Shown: positions 1-10,840 of the stretch, one piece after another
Layout: each line of letters opens with the position of its first letter
How positions within the stretch are numbered: position 1 is the first letter of the stretch
Notes under the pieces: model-generated
The model's database searches: none
What the model was told of the DNA's origin: nothing
What the model saw: the letters and a program-made list of their open reading frames with translations, nothing else
DNA from: Nitrosomonas sp. JL21
GTDB taxonomy: Bacteria > Pseudomonadota > Gammaproteobacteria > Burkholderiales > Nitrosomonadaceae
DNA: 64,000 nt
Assembly (NCBI RefSeq): GCF_009833095.1
Contig: NZ_QRCB01000028.1
Location: 1 to 64,000 of the forward strand
Direction of reading: 5' to 3'
Position numbers and translations under genes: made by a program

Positions 1-26
1 TACTCCGCTGCTTGCGGCGGGGTGCT

Positions 27-266
27 TTATTGAGTTTCAAGAATAAGTTCCTCGGGTTGTTTCTTCCAGTGCCCCTCAGATTCTTTTAGATGCAGCTCAA
101 AGTTAACTGATTCACCACTAAACTTTGTCAGCCATCGTTTAGTAAAGCTCCAGAGCGATTCGATACCGTTGATATGGTAATGTCCAGCCCGAACAAACTG
201 ATTATCACCATGCGATAGCCCGAAAATACTTGGGGTATCCGACAACTACTAAACCATTGTAGTCAC
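27..266 (-). pseudogene. Remnant of an IS1595-family (ISXO2-like) transposase
   Basis: The minus-strand translation from about 245 to 27 carries the C-terminal signature of ISXO2-like DDE transposases: HINGIESLWSFTKR followed by LHLKESE. Reading in another frame, 266 to about 200 encodes YNGLVVVGYPKYFR, which is the stretch that normally precedes this signature. The two pieces are in different frames, so the gene is frameshifted, and nothing recognisable of the N-terminal two thirds remains. It is a dead fragment, perhaps damaged further by later insertions nearby. The family call rests on motif memory only. Confidence 0.7.
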
Positions 267-429
267 GTGGCAGAAAGTATCGAAAGTAATCTTAAACAGG
301 AACCGTATTTACCGGCGGAGCTATCAAGCGCCTCATGCGGCACAGCAAAATGTACTGCAGTATCCTCATGTTTTATAACAGACGTCGATTGCGTTCATAC
401 TTGGATACAAAAAACCGGATCCATATTAG

Positions 430-442
430 ATAATGCAGTCAC
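430..442 (+). repeat. Left terminal inverted repeat of the IS5-family element
   Basis: The 13-bp end ATAATGCAGTCAC pairs with the right end at 1248-1260. It contains the transposase stop codon (439-441, minus strand) and is preceded directly by the target copy TTAG at 426-429. Confidence 0.75.
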
Positions 443-1202
443 AAGATATTTGCCCAGAGAGCGATACATCTGATTTGCACAGCGGCAAGGAAAGAAGCGG
501 TGTTTTTGGCGTATCTTGTGGCGATGCCTCGCCATCTCTTAAGGTGCAGAAAAGCATTCTCGACAAGATGCCGCAATTTATACAGTTCTTTATCGTAAAA
601 CCTTTGTGTTCTACGGTTTTTCTTTGGAGGGATTAGGGCTTCCATGCCCTGTTTTCTTGCCTGTTCAATGATCGTATCGCTGTCATAACCGTGATCCGCC
701 AGCAAATAATCCGCATCAAACCCCTCGATCAGGCGACCAGCCTGCGCGCAATCCGCTGTGGTACCTTGCGTAATAAAAACTCTGACCGGCATACCATGCG
801 CATCCACGGCCAGATGTATCTTGCTGTTGAGCCCCCTTTTGTGCGGCTCATGTCCTGATTTCCGCCTCTGGCCCCGGCAGCATGGGGATGAACCTTGCAA
901 TGACTGGTATCGATCATCAGCCATTCGTAATCCGGATCGTCAATCAGAACTTCCAGTAATCTTTCCCACATGCCCTTGTCGCGCCAACGAATAAAACGGC
1001 GATGCGTATTGCTCCAATCACCGTAATCCGGTGGTAAATCCCGCCACGGTGCACCTGTGCGCATAATCCAGAAAACAGCATTGATGAACTGACGATTATC
1101 TCTGGCTATTCCTCCCCAGCTACCTTGGCGGCCTGGCAAATGTACCTCAAGCCGTGACCAAACTTCGTCTGATATGTCATGTCTGCGATGGGAATGGGTC
1201 AT
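439..1202 (-). CDS. IS5-family transposase, made by -1 frameshift (orfA 1202-729, orfB 924-439)
   Basis: This is a DDE transposase in two overlapping frames. OrfA starts at 1202 behind an AAAGGA ribosome site and holds the DUF4096-type N-terminal domain (SDEVWSRLEVHLP) and the first catalytic Asp (WLMIDTSHCKVH). OrfB holds the second Asp (LLADHGYDSD) and the third acidic residue (KLRHLVENAFLHLKRWR). Translating across with one -1 slip near 832-842 gives the uninterrupted family sequence SRTKGGLNSKIHLAVDAHG, so this is probably programmed frameshifting and not damage. All catalytic residues are present and the enzyme is probably functional. Confidence 0.8.
832..842 (-). other. Probable -1 programmed frameshift site of the IS transposase
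   Basis: On the minus strand the run ACAAAAGGGGG lies where orfA and orfB must be joined. A slip on the codons AAA-GGG by one base back moves the ribosome from the orfA frame into the orfB frame and restores the conserved sequence. Slippery A/G runs of this kind are known in IS5-family elements. The site is read from the sequence; its use is inferred. Confidence 0.6.
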
Positions 1203-1247
1203 ATGAAATCCTTTCGTTTTTTACAAGAATCTCATATTCCTTATTTC

Positions 1248-1260
1248 GTGACTACACTAT
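1248..1260 (-). repeat. Right terminal inverted repeat of the IS5-family element
   Basis: Read on the minus strand this end is ATAGTGTAGTCAC, matching 11 of 13 positions of the left end. It is followed by the second target copy TTAG at 1261-1264. Confidence 0.75.
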
Positions 1261-1493
1261 TTAGGGAGAAACGGAAAATTGAAAAAAGTCGCTTAACGGG
1301 TCTGTTCGTTTTTACTTGATAAAGCAGAAGTCAAATTTTGTTTAATCATCGCACTGATAATTTCTGTTATGAGAGTCTTATTTGCTATGTTTAGACCCAT
1401 TCTAACTTCTCAAAATCCATATCGAAATGCAAAAGGAAATTTTTGGACGCTATCACTATGCAATATAAAAAAAATATTTATTGATTTCCTGTC

Positions 1494-1522
1494 TTGAAAT
1501 TATAAAAGATAGAACTTATTAT
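1494..1522 (+). promoter_or_regulatory. groESL promoter
   Basis: A -35 box TTGAAA (1494-1499) and a -10 box TATTAT (1517-1522) are separated by exactly 17 bp. The -35 is embedded in CTTGAAA, which also fits a heat-shock sigma-32 -35 element, but no CCCCAT-type -10 follows. The CIRCE operator begins three bases downstream. The rest of 1261-1493 is AT-rich and shows no gene. Confidence 0.6.
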
Positions 1523-1524
1523 AA

Positions 1525-1551
1525 TCAGCACTCTTAAATGGTGAGTGCTAA
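1525..1551 (+). promoter_or_regulatory. CIRCE operator (HrcA binding site)
   Basis: TCAGCACTC, nine spacer bases, then GAGTGCTAA. This matches the CIRCE consensus TTAGCACTC-N9-GAGTGCTAA at all but one position. It overlaps the expected groE transcription start, so HrcA bound here would block transcription until heat or misfolded protein removes it. hrcA itself is not in the window. Confidence 0.9.
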
Positions 1552-1576
1552 TATTGATTTTTTATCATTGATATTC

Positions 1577-1598
1577 GAATTCCTCAATTGAGGAATTC
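1577..1598. repeat. 22-bp perfect palindrome in the groES leader
   Basis: The arm GAATTCCTCAA is followed directly by its reverse complement, giving a 22-bp palindrome with no spacer and two EcoRI-type hexamers at its edges. It lies between CIRCE and groES, about 55 bases before the start codon. It could be a second operator or form an RNA hairpin in the roughly 120-nt leader; no poly-T follows, so it is not a terminator. Confidence 0.7.
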
Positions 1599-1652
1599 AT
1601 CAAACCAAATATTTATAAATTTCAACTTATTAATTTCAATAGGAGAAACGGC

Positions 1653-1943
1653 ATGAAAATTCGTCCATTGCACGATCGTGTAATTGTCAAAAGATTGGAA
1701 GATGAGCGTAAAACCGCGTCAGGTATTGTTATTCCCGATAGTGCTGCAGAAAAGCCGGATCAAGGTGAAATCGTAGCTGTAGGTAAAGGTAAAGTTGGAG
1801 AAGATGGAAAAGTGCGTTCTCTGGAAGTTAAAGTGGGTGATAAGGTATTGTTTGGAAAGTATGCTGGTCAATCCGTGAAAGTTCAAGGAGAGGAACTTTT
1901 GGTAATGCGGGAAGAAGATATCATGGGTGTAATTGAAGGTTAA
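1653..1943 (+). CDS. groS: Co-chaperonin GroES (Cpn10)
   Basis: A 96-residue protein, the full family length, starting [14 protein letters not shown]. It forms the heptameric lid that closes the GroEL cavity in the cytoplasm during ATP-driven folding. The mobile-loop region ([20 protein letters not shown], residues about 16-35) and the C-terminal [21 protein letters not shown] are typical. The start follows the ribosome site AGGAG. groEL follows 55 bp downstream in the same operon, and both should respond to HrcA through the CIRCE element upstream. Confidence 0.97.
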   Translation: MKIRPLHDRVIVKRLEDERKTASGIVIPDSAAEKPDQGEIVAVGKGKVGEDGKVRSLEVKVGDKVLFGKYAGQSVKVQGEELLVMREEDIMGVIEG

Positions 1944-1980
1944 TCATATCAATCCGATCGGTTTACTAAACGATATTTGA

Positions 1981-3648
<1,668 letters not shown>

Positions 3649-3682
3649 GCGATTCGCTTCATAACCAGAACGTGTCAAATTC

Positions 3683-3720
3683 AAAACAGATCCCGGTATC
3701 TACTCGGGATCTGTTTTTTT
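3683..3720 (+). terminator. Rho-independent terminator of groESL
   Basis: A 13-bp perfect stem, AAAACAGATCCCG paired with CGGGATCTGTTTT, with a 9-base loop, followed by a T run. It lies 35 bp after the groEL stop codon. Confidence 0.9.
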
Positions 3721-3807
3721 GTCTTCATTGCTGATAATCGCGAATAGAGGGATTTATGGGTGGTTTAATTTTTTTCTCAATGCGTCCAATCATGATAAAT
3801 TTCACTT

Positions 3808-4563
3808 ATGGAAGAAATAAAAAATTACGCCCCTTCTGAAAATCTCTTAGAAGATCGTGTGATTCTAGTCACCGGTGCTGGGCAGGGATTAGGACGCGCA
3901 GCAGCATTGACTTATGCACAACATGGAGCGACAGTGATTTTGCATGGGCGCAAAGTCGAAAAGTTGGAGCGTGTCTATGATGAAATTGAAGCGATGGGAA
4001 AATCGCAAGCGTTAATTTATCCTCTTAACCTCGAGCAAGCCGAAGAAAAAGATTTCTTTGCGCTGTCAGAAGCGATATCGCAGCAGTTGGGTCGATTGGA
4101 TGGGATATTGCATAATGCTGCATTTCTCTATAGCTTGAGCCCGATTGAAAATCAAACAATTGCACAATGGAAGACGCTGTTGCAAGTGAATTTAATTGCT
4201 CCTTTTGCCTTAACCAAAGCATGTTTGCCTTTGCTCAAATCTGCTCCTGATGCCAGTGTCATCATGACATCAAATTCCAGCGGGCATAAACCCTCGGCCT
4301 ATTGGGGAGGATTCTCGGTTGCAAAGGCGGGTACTGAGGCCCTTGCCAAAGTATTAGCTGATGAGTGGGAATCGATGACAAACCTGAGAATTAATACCTT
4401 GATACCGGGTATCGTTAATTCGCCCCAGCGTATTAAAACTCATCCTGGTGAAGTCAAGCAAACGATGCGGCAGCCTGAGGATTTAATGAATGCCTATTTG
4501 TATCTGATGGGACCGGATAGCAGAAGTGTGCGAGGGCAAATCATGGTTTGTCAAGGTAATTGA
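3808..4563 (+). CDS. yciK: YciK-like short-chain dehydrogenase, with Phe in place of the catalytic Tyr
   Basis: A 251-residue protein of the SDR fold. The nucleotide-binding glycine motif TGAGQGLG is at residues 22-29 and the NAA-type motif is HNAAF. The length and layout resemble YciK-family oxidoreductases, whose substrate is not firmly known. In SDR enzymes the active site is Ser...YxxxK; here the segment reads WGGFSVAK, so residue 169 is Phe while Lys173 is kept. A Tyr lies four residues earlier (165). The enzyme may be inactive, use another residue, or act as a binding protein. It stands alone between groEL and a tRNA. Confidence 0.8.
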   Translation: MEEIKNYAPSENLLEDRVILVTGAGQGLGRAAALTYAQHGATVILHGRKVEKLERVYDEIEAMGKSQALIYPLNLEQAEEKDFFALSEAISQQLGRLDGILHNAAFLYSLSPIENQTIAQWKTLLQVNLIAPFALTKACLPLLKSAPDASVIMTSNSSGHKPSAYWGGFSVAKAGTEALAKVLADEWESMTNLRINTLIPGIVNSPQRIKTHPGEVKQTMRQPEDLMNAYLYLMGPDSRSVRGQIMVCQGN

Positions 4564-4620
4564 ATGATCCTGGCTGCGATTTGGAGCATTAGAAGGTATA
4601 ATCAGCGCATTTGAATAGAA

Positions 4621-4705
<85 letters not shown>

Positions 4706-4807
4706 AATATTTATCTTCTGTTTTATTAAAGAGTTACTTTCTTGACGCTTTGCATATGCAACGATCGTCAAAAAGAGTCTTAAAAATTTCATCATTTAAG
4801 GATTTTA

Positions 4808-6109
4808 ATGGCATCAATCATAGAAAATCTAGAAGGGCTGGAGCGTCGCTTCGATATTCTAATTTCTTCCGATCAATTGCAGAACGAGGTGGAAAAACGC
4901 TTAAAGCAACTGTCGAGAACAACGAAGTTACATGGTTTCCGGCCAGGCAAAATTCCATTAAAAATGATCACGCAAATGTATGGCACACAAGTTCAACAAG
5001 ATGTGCTGAATGATGCAGTGCACAAAGAATTTAGAGAAACCGTCAAAGATCAGAATTTACGTGTTGCCGGGTATCCAAAGTTTGAGACAAAGCCATCGAC
5101 CACGGAGAATGCTTATGCCTTTAGCGCAACATTTGAAGTGTATCCAGAAATAATCATTGGGGATGTTAGTCAACAAAGCCTGCAGCGACCTCATGTAACA
5201 GTAGCTGATGCCGATATTGATAAAACTCTTGAGATGGTTCGCAAACAGCATGTCGCGTATAAACCAGTCGATCGTCCGGTGGAAATGGGTGATCGAGTAA
5301 AAATTGATTTTCATGGCGTCATTGACGGCAGCGAATTTGCAGGGGGAAAAGCCAATGACGTTGAGTTAGTAATTGGAAAAGGAAGATTTCTCAAGGATTT
5401 CGAGACAGCTCTGATGGGTATGAAAGTGGGGGAGAATAAATCATTTGAAGTTGTTTTTCCTGAAGACTATCATGGCAAAGAAATAGCTGGAAAAACCGCT
5501 ACTTTTGAAGTGAATTTGAAAACAATCGATGAACCTGAATTACCGGCGATAGATGCCAATTTTGCCAAGGAACTCGGTATTCAAGATGGTGATCTCAAAA
5601 AATTGCGCGAAGGAATTCAGCAGGATTTGGAACGTGAAGTCACTAAACGGATCAAATCGAAAGTTAAAGAACAAGTGATGCAGTTACTTCTCGATACTGC
5701 ACAAGTAATGGCTCCGAATGTGTTGGTTAATCAAGAAGCTGAACGTTTGATGCAAGACGCTAAAAATAATCTTGAGGCCCGTGGAATGGATACGAATGGA
5801 ATTCCATTTACCTCTGAATCTTTTAAAGAAAGAGCTGAATATCGCGTCAAGTTAGGGTTGATTCTTGCTGAGCTCGTAAAGGTACATGCATTGAAGGCTT
5901 CGCGCGAACAAGTTCGCGCTATCATTGAGGATGCGGCGCAAAGCTACGAGAATCCGGAACAAGTGATTAAATGGCATTATGCTTCTTCAGATCGTTTGCA
6001 AGAAGCTGAATCATTGGCTTTGGAAGAAAATGTTGTAAATTGGGTACTAGGTAAAATAAATCTGGTCGATAAACCATTAACGTTTGATGAACTGATGGGG
6101 ATTTCATGA
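4808..6109 (+). CDS. tig: Trigger factor (ribosome-bound chaperone, PPIase)
   Basis: A 433-residue protein, normal for the family. Trigger factor docks at the ribosomal exit tunnel and shields nascent chains. The ribosome-binding signature GFRPGKIP is at residues 43-50, the FKBP-type prolyl isomerase domain runs about 161-246 ([10 protein letters not shown] to [11 protein letters not shown]), and the helical C-terminal domain follows. It heads the order tig-clpP-clpX-lon, common in proteobacteria. The clpP start is one base past its stop codon, so the two are translationally linked. Confidence 0.97.
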   Translation: MASIIENLEGLERRFDILISSDQLQNEVEKRLKQLSRTTKLHGFRPGKIPLKMITQMYGTQVQQDVLNDAVHKEFRETVKDQNLRVAGYPKFETKPSTTENAYAFSATFEVYPEIIIGDVSQQSLQRPHVTVADADIDKTLEMVRKQHVAYKPVDRPVEMGDRVKIDFHGVIDGSEFAGGKANDVELVIGKGRFLKDFETALMGMKVGENKSFEVVFPEDYHGKEIAGKTATFEVNLKTIDEPELPAIDANFAKELGIQDGDLKKLREGIQQDLEREVTKRIKSKVKEQVMQLLLDTAQVMAPNVLVNQEAERLMQDAKNNLEARGMDTNGIPFTSESFKERAEYRVKLGLILAELVKVHALKASREQVRAIIEDAAQSYENPEQVIKWHYASSDRLQEAESLALEENVVNWVLGKINLVDKPLTFDELMGIS

Positions 6110-6110
6110 A

Positions 6111-6752
6111 ATGATGCAACAACCTGATAGTATGCGAGATCTAGAACCCAGAAATTTGGGATTGATCCCGATGGTAATTGAAACCAGTGGGCGAGGAGAG
6201 CGTGCGTATGACATTTATTCGCGTTTATTAAAAGAGAGAGTCGTCTTTTTAGTTGGTCCGGTTACTGAAAGTAGTGCGAATCTGGTTGTCGCTCAATTTT
6301 TATTTTTAGAATCTGAAAATTCAGAAAAGGATATCCATTTTTATATCAACTCACCGGGGGGTATGGTGTCAGCCGGTTTGGCTATTTATGACACGATGCA
6401 ATATATCAAGCCGGATGTGAGTACGCTATGCATTGGCCAGGCGGCCAGTATGGGCGCATTGTTATTAACGGCGGGTGCCAAAGGGAAGCGGTATTGTTTG
6501 CCCAATTCACGTGTCATGATCCATCAACCTCTGGGCGGTTTTCAGGGTCAAGCTTCTGACATTGAAATCCATGCGCGTGAGATTCTATTTCTTAAAGGCC
6601 GATTAAACGAGATTATGGCCAAGCATACAGGACGACCAGTGTCGGATATTCAAAAAGATACTGATCGTGATAATTTTATGAGTGCAACTGAATCAGTAAA
6701 TTATGGTTTGGTTGATGCAGTATTGGCACAAAGAGAAGATGGCGCGGGTTAG
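6111..6752 (+). CDS. clpP: ATP-dependent Clp protease proteolytic subunit ClpP
   Basis: A 213-residue serine peptidase that forms the tetradecameric barrel of ClpXP. The catalytic triad is visible: Ser113 in [10 protein letters not shown], His138 in [10 protein letters not shown] and Asp187 in TDRDNFMSA. The short N-terminal propeptide before LGLIPMVIE is typical and is probably removed by self-cleavage. There are two adjacent ATGs (6111 and 6114); the first is used here. clpX, encoding its unfoldase, follows 54 bp downstream. Confidence 0.97.
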   Translation: MMQQPDSMRDLEPRNLGLIPMVIETSGRGERAYDIYSRLLKERVVFLVGPVTESSANLVVAQFLFLESENSEKDIHFYINSPGGMVSAGLAIYDTMQYIKPDVSTLCIGQAASMGALLLTAGAKGKRYCLPNSRVMIHQPLGGFQGQASDIEIHAREILFLKGRLNEIMAKHTGRPVSDIQKDTDRDNFMSATESVNYGLVDAVLAQREDGAG

Positions 6753-6806
6753 AGTTGAATCATTTTAACGACGGGTGTTAACACTTGATTACTGTGGGAT
6801 ATTAAT

Positions 6807-8084
6807 ATGCCAGACAAAGCTAGTAGTGAGAAACTTCTTTATTGTTCGTTTTGCGGCAAGAGTCAACATGAAGTAAGAAAGCTCATTGCAGGTCCCTCCG
6901 TATTTATCTGCGATGAATGCATTGACCTGTGTAATGATATTATCCGTGAAGAAATGCAAGGTGACGAAGCCACTAAACTGGTTAAATCCACTTTGCCCGT
7001 ACCTCGTGAAATCTGCCAGATACTTGATCAATATGTGATTGGGCAGGAGTCTGCAAAAAAAATTCTGTCTGTTGCGGTCTATAATCATTATAAACGTTTG
7101 AGAAATGTTACGAAGGTCGATGAAACAGATGAAATCGAGCTTTCAAAAAGTAATATTTTGCTGGTTGGCCCCACGGGTTCCGGTAAAACGCTGTTGGCGC
7201 AAACATTGGCAAGATTGCTCGATGTGCCTTTCATCATGGCGGATGCCACTGCTTTGACTGAAGCCGGTTACGTTGGCGAAGACGTTGAAAACATCATTCA
7301 AAAATTGCTGCAGAAATGTAATTATGATGCTGAGAAAGCACAACGAGGCATCGTCTACATTGATGAGATTGATAAAATTTCACGCAAATCGGACAATCCA
7401 TCGATTACTCGGGACGTTTCAGGAGAAGGCGTGCAGCAAGCGTTGCTGAAATTGATTGAAGGCACCGTTGCTATGGTTCCGCCTCAAGGAGGAAGGAAAC
7501 ATCCCAACCAGGAATTTATTCAAGTTGATACCACTAATATTCTGTTTATTTGCGGTGGAGCGTTCGATGGTCTTGATAAAGTGATCAGATCACGTACTGA
7601 AAAAGGCGGAATTGGTTTCGGAGTGGATGTCAAGAGTCACTCGAAGAAAGATATCAATAAGGTTCTGCAACAGGTCGAGCCTGAGGATCTGGTTAAGTTT
7701 GGCTTGATTCCGGAATTCGTCGGACGCTTGCCGGTTGTTGCCACATTAGAAGAGTTGAATGAAGCCGCCCTGATTCAAATTCTGACAGAACCTAAGAATG
7801 CACTTGTTAAGCAATATTGGAAAATGTTCAATATGGAAGGCGGGGTTGATTTGGAATTTCGAGAAGCGGCTCTCAAAGCAATAGCTCGCAGAGCCCTGAC
7901 CCGCAAAACCGGTGCGCGCGGATTGCGTTCGATTCTGGAAGAGATCTTGTTGGATATTATGTATGATCTCCCATCCTTGGAAAATATTTCTAAGGTTGTG
8001 ATTGATTACAATTCTGTTAATGACGATATTAAACCAATCTTGATTTATTCTGATCAACCCAAGGTTGCAAAGCGTTCCAAGTAA
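6807..8084 (+). CDS. clpX: ClpX, ATP-dependent unfoldase of the ClpXP protease
   Basis: A 425-residue AAA+ protein. The N-terminal zinc-binding domain has Cys13, Cys16, Cys35 and Cys38, which recruit substrates and adaptors. Walker A (GPTGSGKT) is at 121-128, Walker B is VYIDEIDKI, and the sensor-2 region with [12 protein letters not shown] is near the C terminus. The IGF-type loop that docks on ClpP is present as IGFGV. It unfolds tagged proteins and feeds them into ClpP, encoded directly upstream. The ribosome site is weak. Confidence 0.97.
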   Translation: MPDKASSEKLLYCSFCGKSQHEVRKLIAGPSVFICDECIDLCNDIIREEMQGDEATKLVKSTLPVPREICQILDQYVIGQESAKKILSVAVYNHYKRLRNVTKVDETDEIELSKSNILLVGPTGSGKTLLAQTLARLLDVPFIMADATALTEAGYVGEDVENIIQKLLQKCNYDAEKAQRGIVYIDEIDKISRKSDNPSITRDVSGEGVQQALLKLIEGTVAMVPPQGGRKHPNQEFIQVDTTNILFICGGAFDGLDKVIRSRTEKGGIGFGVDVKSHSKKDINKVLQQVEPEDLVKFGLIPEFVGRLPVVATLEELNEAALIQILTEPKNALVKQYWKMFNMEGGVDLEFREAALKAIARRALTRKTGARGLRSILEEILLDIMYDLPSLENISKVVIDYNSVNDDIKPILIYSDQPKVAKRSK

Positions 8085-8276
8085 AAATTTGTGAAGTGAT
8101 GACTTCGCATTTGAAGCGGTACTCATAAATGCGAGAATTTCCCCCCTATTTTAGTTGTTTTCATTTAATAAAGATGTGCTAGTGTATTATTTGAATACTT
8201 CCAGTCTTGAATTTCAGATAGGTATTCATACTTAGGCATTATTCGCACACACTCTAACTTTATAGATGAGTAAATT

Positions 8277-10688
8277 ATGACTTCTTTGGATGAAAACCCC
8301 GAACAGTTAATTTTGCCTCTGTTACCACTGCGTGATGTTGTAGTGTTTCCGCATATGGTTATCCCTTTATTCGTAGGAAGGCAAAAATCCATTAAAGCGC
8401 TTGAACTTGCGATGGAGTCGAATAAAAATATTCTGCTCGTTGCTCAGAAAATTGCATCTAAAGATGATCCGGCGCCAGAGGATCTTTACGATGTATGCAG
8501 TGTTGCAAGCTTATTGCAAATGCTCAAATTACCCGATGGAACTGTCAAAGTTCTAGTAGAAGGTAATTATCGCGCCAGAATTCTAGAACTGATTGATTCG
8601 GAAAGTCATTTTGTAGGTAGAGCATCGCATGTTCAATCAGATACTGACAATAATCCCGAAGCGGAAGCAATGCGTCGCGCGATTCTGACTCAGTTTGATC
8701 AATACGTGAAACTCAACAAGAAGATTCCTCCCGAAATTATTACTTCGCTGAGCGGTATCGACGACGCCGGGCGGTTAGCAGATACCATTGCCGCGTATTT
8801 GCCCTTAAAATTGGAGCAAAAGCAAGAAGTACTGGAAATTTTTGATATTCCCAAGCGCCTTGAACATCTGTTGGGCTTGTTGGAAACCGAACTGGACATA
8901 CTTCAGGTTGAGAAGCGGATTCGTGGCAGAGTCAAACGTCAGATGGAAAAAAGTCAGCGCGACTATTATCTGAATGAACAAGTCAAGGCTATCCAAAAAG
9001 AGCTGGGCGAGGGTGAAGATGGCGCAGATTTAGAAGAGATTGAAAAGAAAATCAAATCTGCACAAATGCCGAAAGAGGCCTTGGCGAAAGCAGAATCAGA
9101 ATTGAAGAAACTTCGGTTGATGTCCCCGATGTCAGCCGAAGCCACCGTAGTGCGTAATTACATTGATGCGTTGGTGGCATTGCCGTGGAAAAAGAAGAGC
9201 AAGATCAATAACGACTTGAAAGCCGCCGAAGCTGCACTGGAAAAGGATCACTATGGTCTGGAAAAAGTTAAGGAACGAATTGTTGAATACTTAGCGGTAC
9301 AGCAACGTGTCAATAAGATGAAGGCACCGATTTTGTGCCTCGTAGGTCCTCCCGGTGTCGGTAAGACTTCATTGGGTCAGTCAATTGCGCACGCTACCAA
9401 CAGGAAATTTGTTCGCATGTCTCTGGGTGGCGTTCGGGACGAAGCCGAAATTCGCGGACATCGGCGCACTTATATTGGTTCCATGCCCGGTAAGATTCTG
9501 CATAACATGAGCAAGGTAGGTGTCAAAAATCCATTATTTTTATTGGATGAAGTCGATAAGATGGGTATGGATTTTCGTGGTGATCCATCTTCTGCGTTAT
9601 TGGAGGTGCTTGATCCTGAGCAAAATAATACCTTTGTCGATCATTACGTCGAGGTTGAATATGACCTGTCCGATGTGATGTTCGTAGCCACCGCGAATAC
9701 GTTGAATATTCCTCCGGCATTACTCGACCGCATGGAAGTCATTCAACTGTCGGGCTATACGGAAGATGAGAAACTCAATATTGCCACGCGTTATCTGCTA
9801 ACAAAACAAATGCAGAATCATGGCCTGAAGGAAAATGAACTGGTTGTGTCCAATTCGGCGCTCCAGGATATTGCCCGTTATTACACCAGAGAAGCGGGTG
9901 TACGTGCTTTCGAGCGGGAAATTTCAAAAATTTGCCGGAAAGCCGTGAAAATCATGCTGCTCAAGAAAGGCAAGAGTAAGGTAGTGGTTACGTCTCGTAA
10001 TTTGGATAAATTCCTGGGTGTAAGGCGTTATACCTACGGTATAGCCGAGGAAAAAAACCAAGTGGGACAAGTCACGGGATTGGCATGGACGGAAGTGGGT
10101 GGCGAGTTATTGACCATAGAGGCTGTTGTGCTGCCTGGTAAAGGGAAGACCATTACCACCGGCAAGCTGGGTGAAGTCATGCAGGAATCCATCCAGGCTG
10201 CGTTGTCTGTAGTGCGTGGTCGCTCTCACTCATTAGGAATACCGGAGGATTTTTATCAAAAAAATGATATTCATGTTCATTTGCCGGAAGGGGCAACGCC
10301 CAAAGATGGACCCAGTGCGGGAATCGGTATTTGCGTAGCGATGGTGTCCGTGCTGACAAATATTGCAGTCAGGGCCGATGTGGCAATGACTGGAGAGATT
10401 ACCCTGCGAGGAGAAGTTCTTCCTATTGGCGGGTTGAAGGAAAAATTGTTGGCAGCGCATCGCGGCGGAATCAAAGCCGTTATTATTCCCGAAAAGAACA
10501 TGAAGGATCTTGCTGATATACCCGCGAATGTGAAGAATCAATTGACGATTCATCCTGTCAAGTGGATCGACCAAGTGTTGGATTTGGCGTTGGAGCATAA
10601 ACCGGAATTGCTGCCCGTTCCGATTGCGCAAGCGCCCATTCAAGCAGCGACAGAGGATAAATTGATTGAAAATGTGATCAAGCACTGA
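8277..10688 (+). CDS. lon: Lon protease (La), ATP-dependent serine protease
   Basis: An 803-residue LonA-type protease: an N-terminal substrate domain ([23 protein letters not shown]), a coiled-coil linker, an AAA+ module with Walker A GPPGVGKT near residue 358 and Walker [10 protein letters not shown], and a C-terminal peptidase domain. The catalytic dyad is Ser680 in DGPSAG and Lys723 in GGLKEKLL. It degrades misfolded and regulatory proteins. The 192-bp upstream gap contains CTTGAAT near 8206, which could belong to a heat-shock promoter, but no convincing -10 was found. A terminator follows. Confidence 0.97.
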   Translation: MTSLDENPEQLILPLLPLRDVVVFPHMVIPLFVGRQKSIKALELAMESNKNILLVAQKIASKDDPAPEDLYDVCSVASLLQMLKLPDGTVKVLVEGNYRARILELIDSESHFVGRASHVQSDTDNNPEAEAMRRAILTQFDQYVKLNKKIPPEIITSLSGIDDAGRLADTIAAYLPLKLEQKQEVLEIFDIPKRLEHLLGLLETELDILQVEKRIRGRVKRQMEKSQRDYYLNEQVKAIQKELGEGEDGADLEEIEKKIKSAQMPKEALAKAESELKKLRLMSPMSAEATVVRNYIDALVALPWKKKSKINNDLKAAEAALEKDHYGLEKVKERIVEYLAVQQRVNKMKAPILCLVGPPGVGKTSLGQSIAHATNRKFVRMSLGGVRDEAEIRGHRRTYIGSMPGKILHNMSKVGVKNPLFLLDEVDKMGMDFRGDPSSALLEVLDPEQNNTFVDHYVEVEYDLSDVMFVATANTLNIPPALLDRMEVIQLSGYTEDEKLNIATRYLLTKQMQNHGLKENELVVSNSALQDIARYYTREAGVRAFEREISKICRKAVKIMLLKKGKSKVVVTSRNLDKFLGVRRYTYGIAEEKNQVGQVTGLAWTEVGGELLTIEAVVLPGKGKTITTGKLGEVMQESIQAALSVVRGRSHSLGIPEDFYQKNDIHVHLPEGATPKDGPSAGIGICVAMVSVLTNIAVRADVAMTGEITLRGEVLPIGGLKEKLLAAHRGGIKAVIIPEKNMKDLADIPANVKNQLTIHPVKWIDQVLDLALEHKPELLPVPIAQAPIQAATEDKLIENVIKH

Positions 10689-10716
10689 TTTTTATAGCGC
10701 CAGTGCTTTACTGAAT

Positions 10717-10746
10717 AAAAAGGGAATCCTGCGGATTCCCTTTTTT
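10717..10746 (+). terminator. Rho-independent terminator after lon
   Basis: The stem AAAAAGGGAATCC pairs with GGATTCCCTTTTT around a 3-base loop (TGC) and ends in a T run. A smaller hairpin, AGCACTG/CAGTGCT, lies just upstream at 10681-10707 across the lon stop codon. Confidence 0.88.
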
Positions 10747-10840
10747 CATGGCATTTTTCGGAAACTCTATGTAATTCAGAACAAGCAGTGATGAATAATG
10801 TCGCGTACCCTGTGACTGAAGAATAGCTGAGAATAACCTT

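Larger units (their letters stand above)
430..1260 (-). mobile_element. IS5-family (IS427 group) insertion sequence, apparently complete
   Basis: An 831-bp element with imperfect terminal inverted repeats: ATAATGCAGTCAC at the left end and, read inward on the minus strand, ATAGTGTAGTCAC at the right end (11 of 13 identical, with similarity continuing a few bases). It is flanked by the direct repeat TTAG at 426-429 and 1261-1264, which fits the YTAR-type target of this IS group. It encodes one transposase in two overlapping frames. The transposase stop codon lies inside the left terminal repeat, a compact layout usual for such elements. It sits about 230 bp upstream of the groE promoter and does not interrupt it. 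Confidence 0.85.

Noticed and set aside
1..26. Small GC-rich hairpin CCGC-TGCTT-GCGG at the left edge
   Set aside because: Only four base pairs and no T run; it may be part of an IS end, but the window edge prevents a check.
267..473. A plus-strand reading frame of 68 codons between the two IS elements and into the IS5 end
   Set aside because: It runs into the terminal repeat, has no ribosome site and resembles no family; its 3' part is IS sequence.
8100..8140. Inverted repeat CGCATTT/AAATGCG after clpX as a terminator
   Set aside because: Loop of about 14 bases and no T tract directly after it, so termination is not supported.
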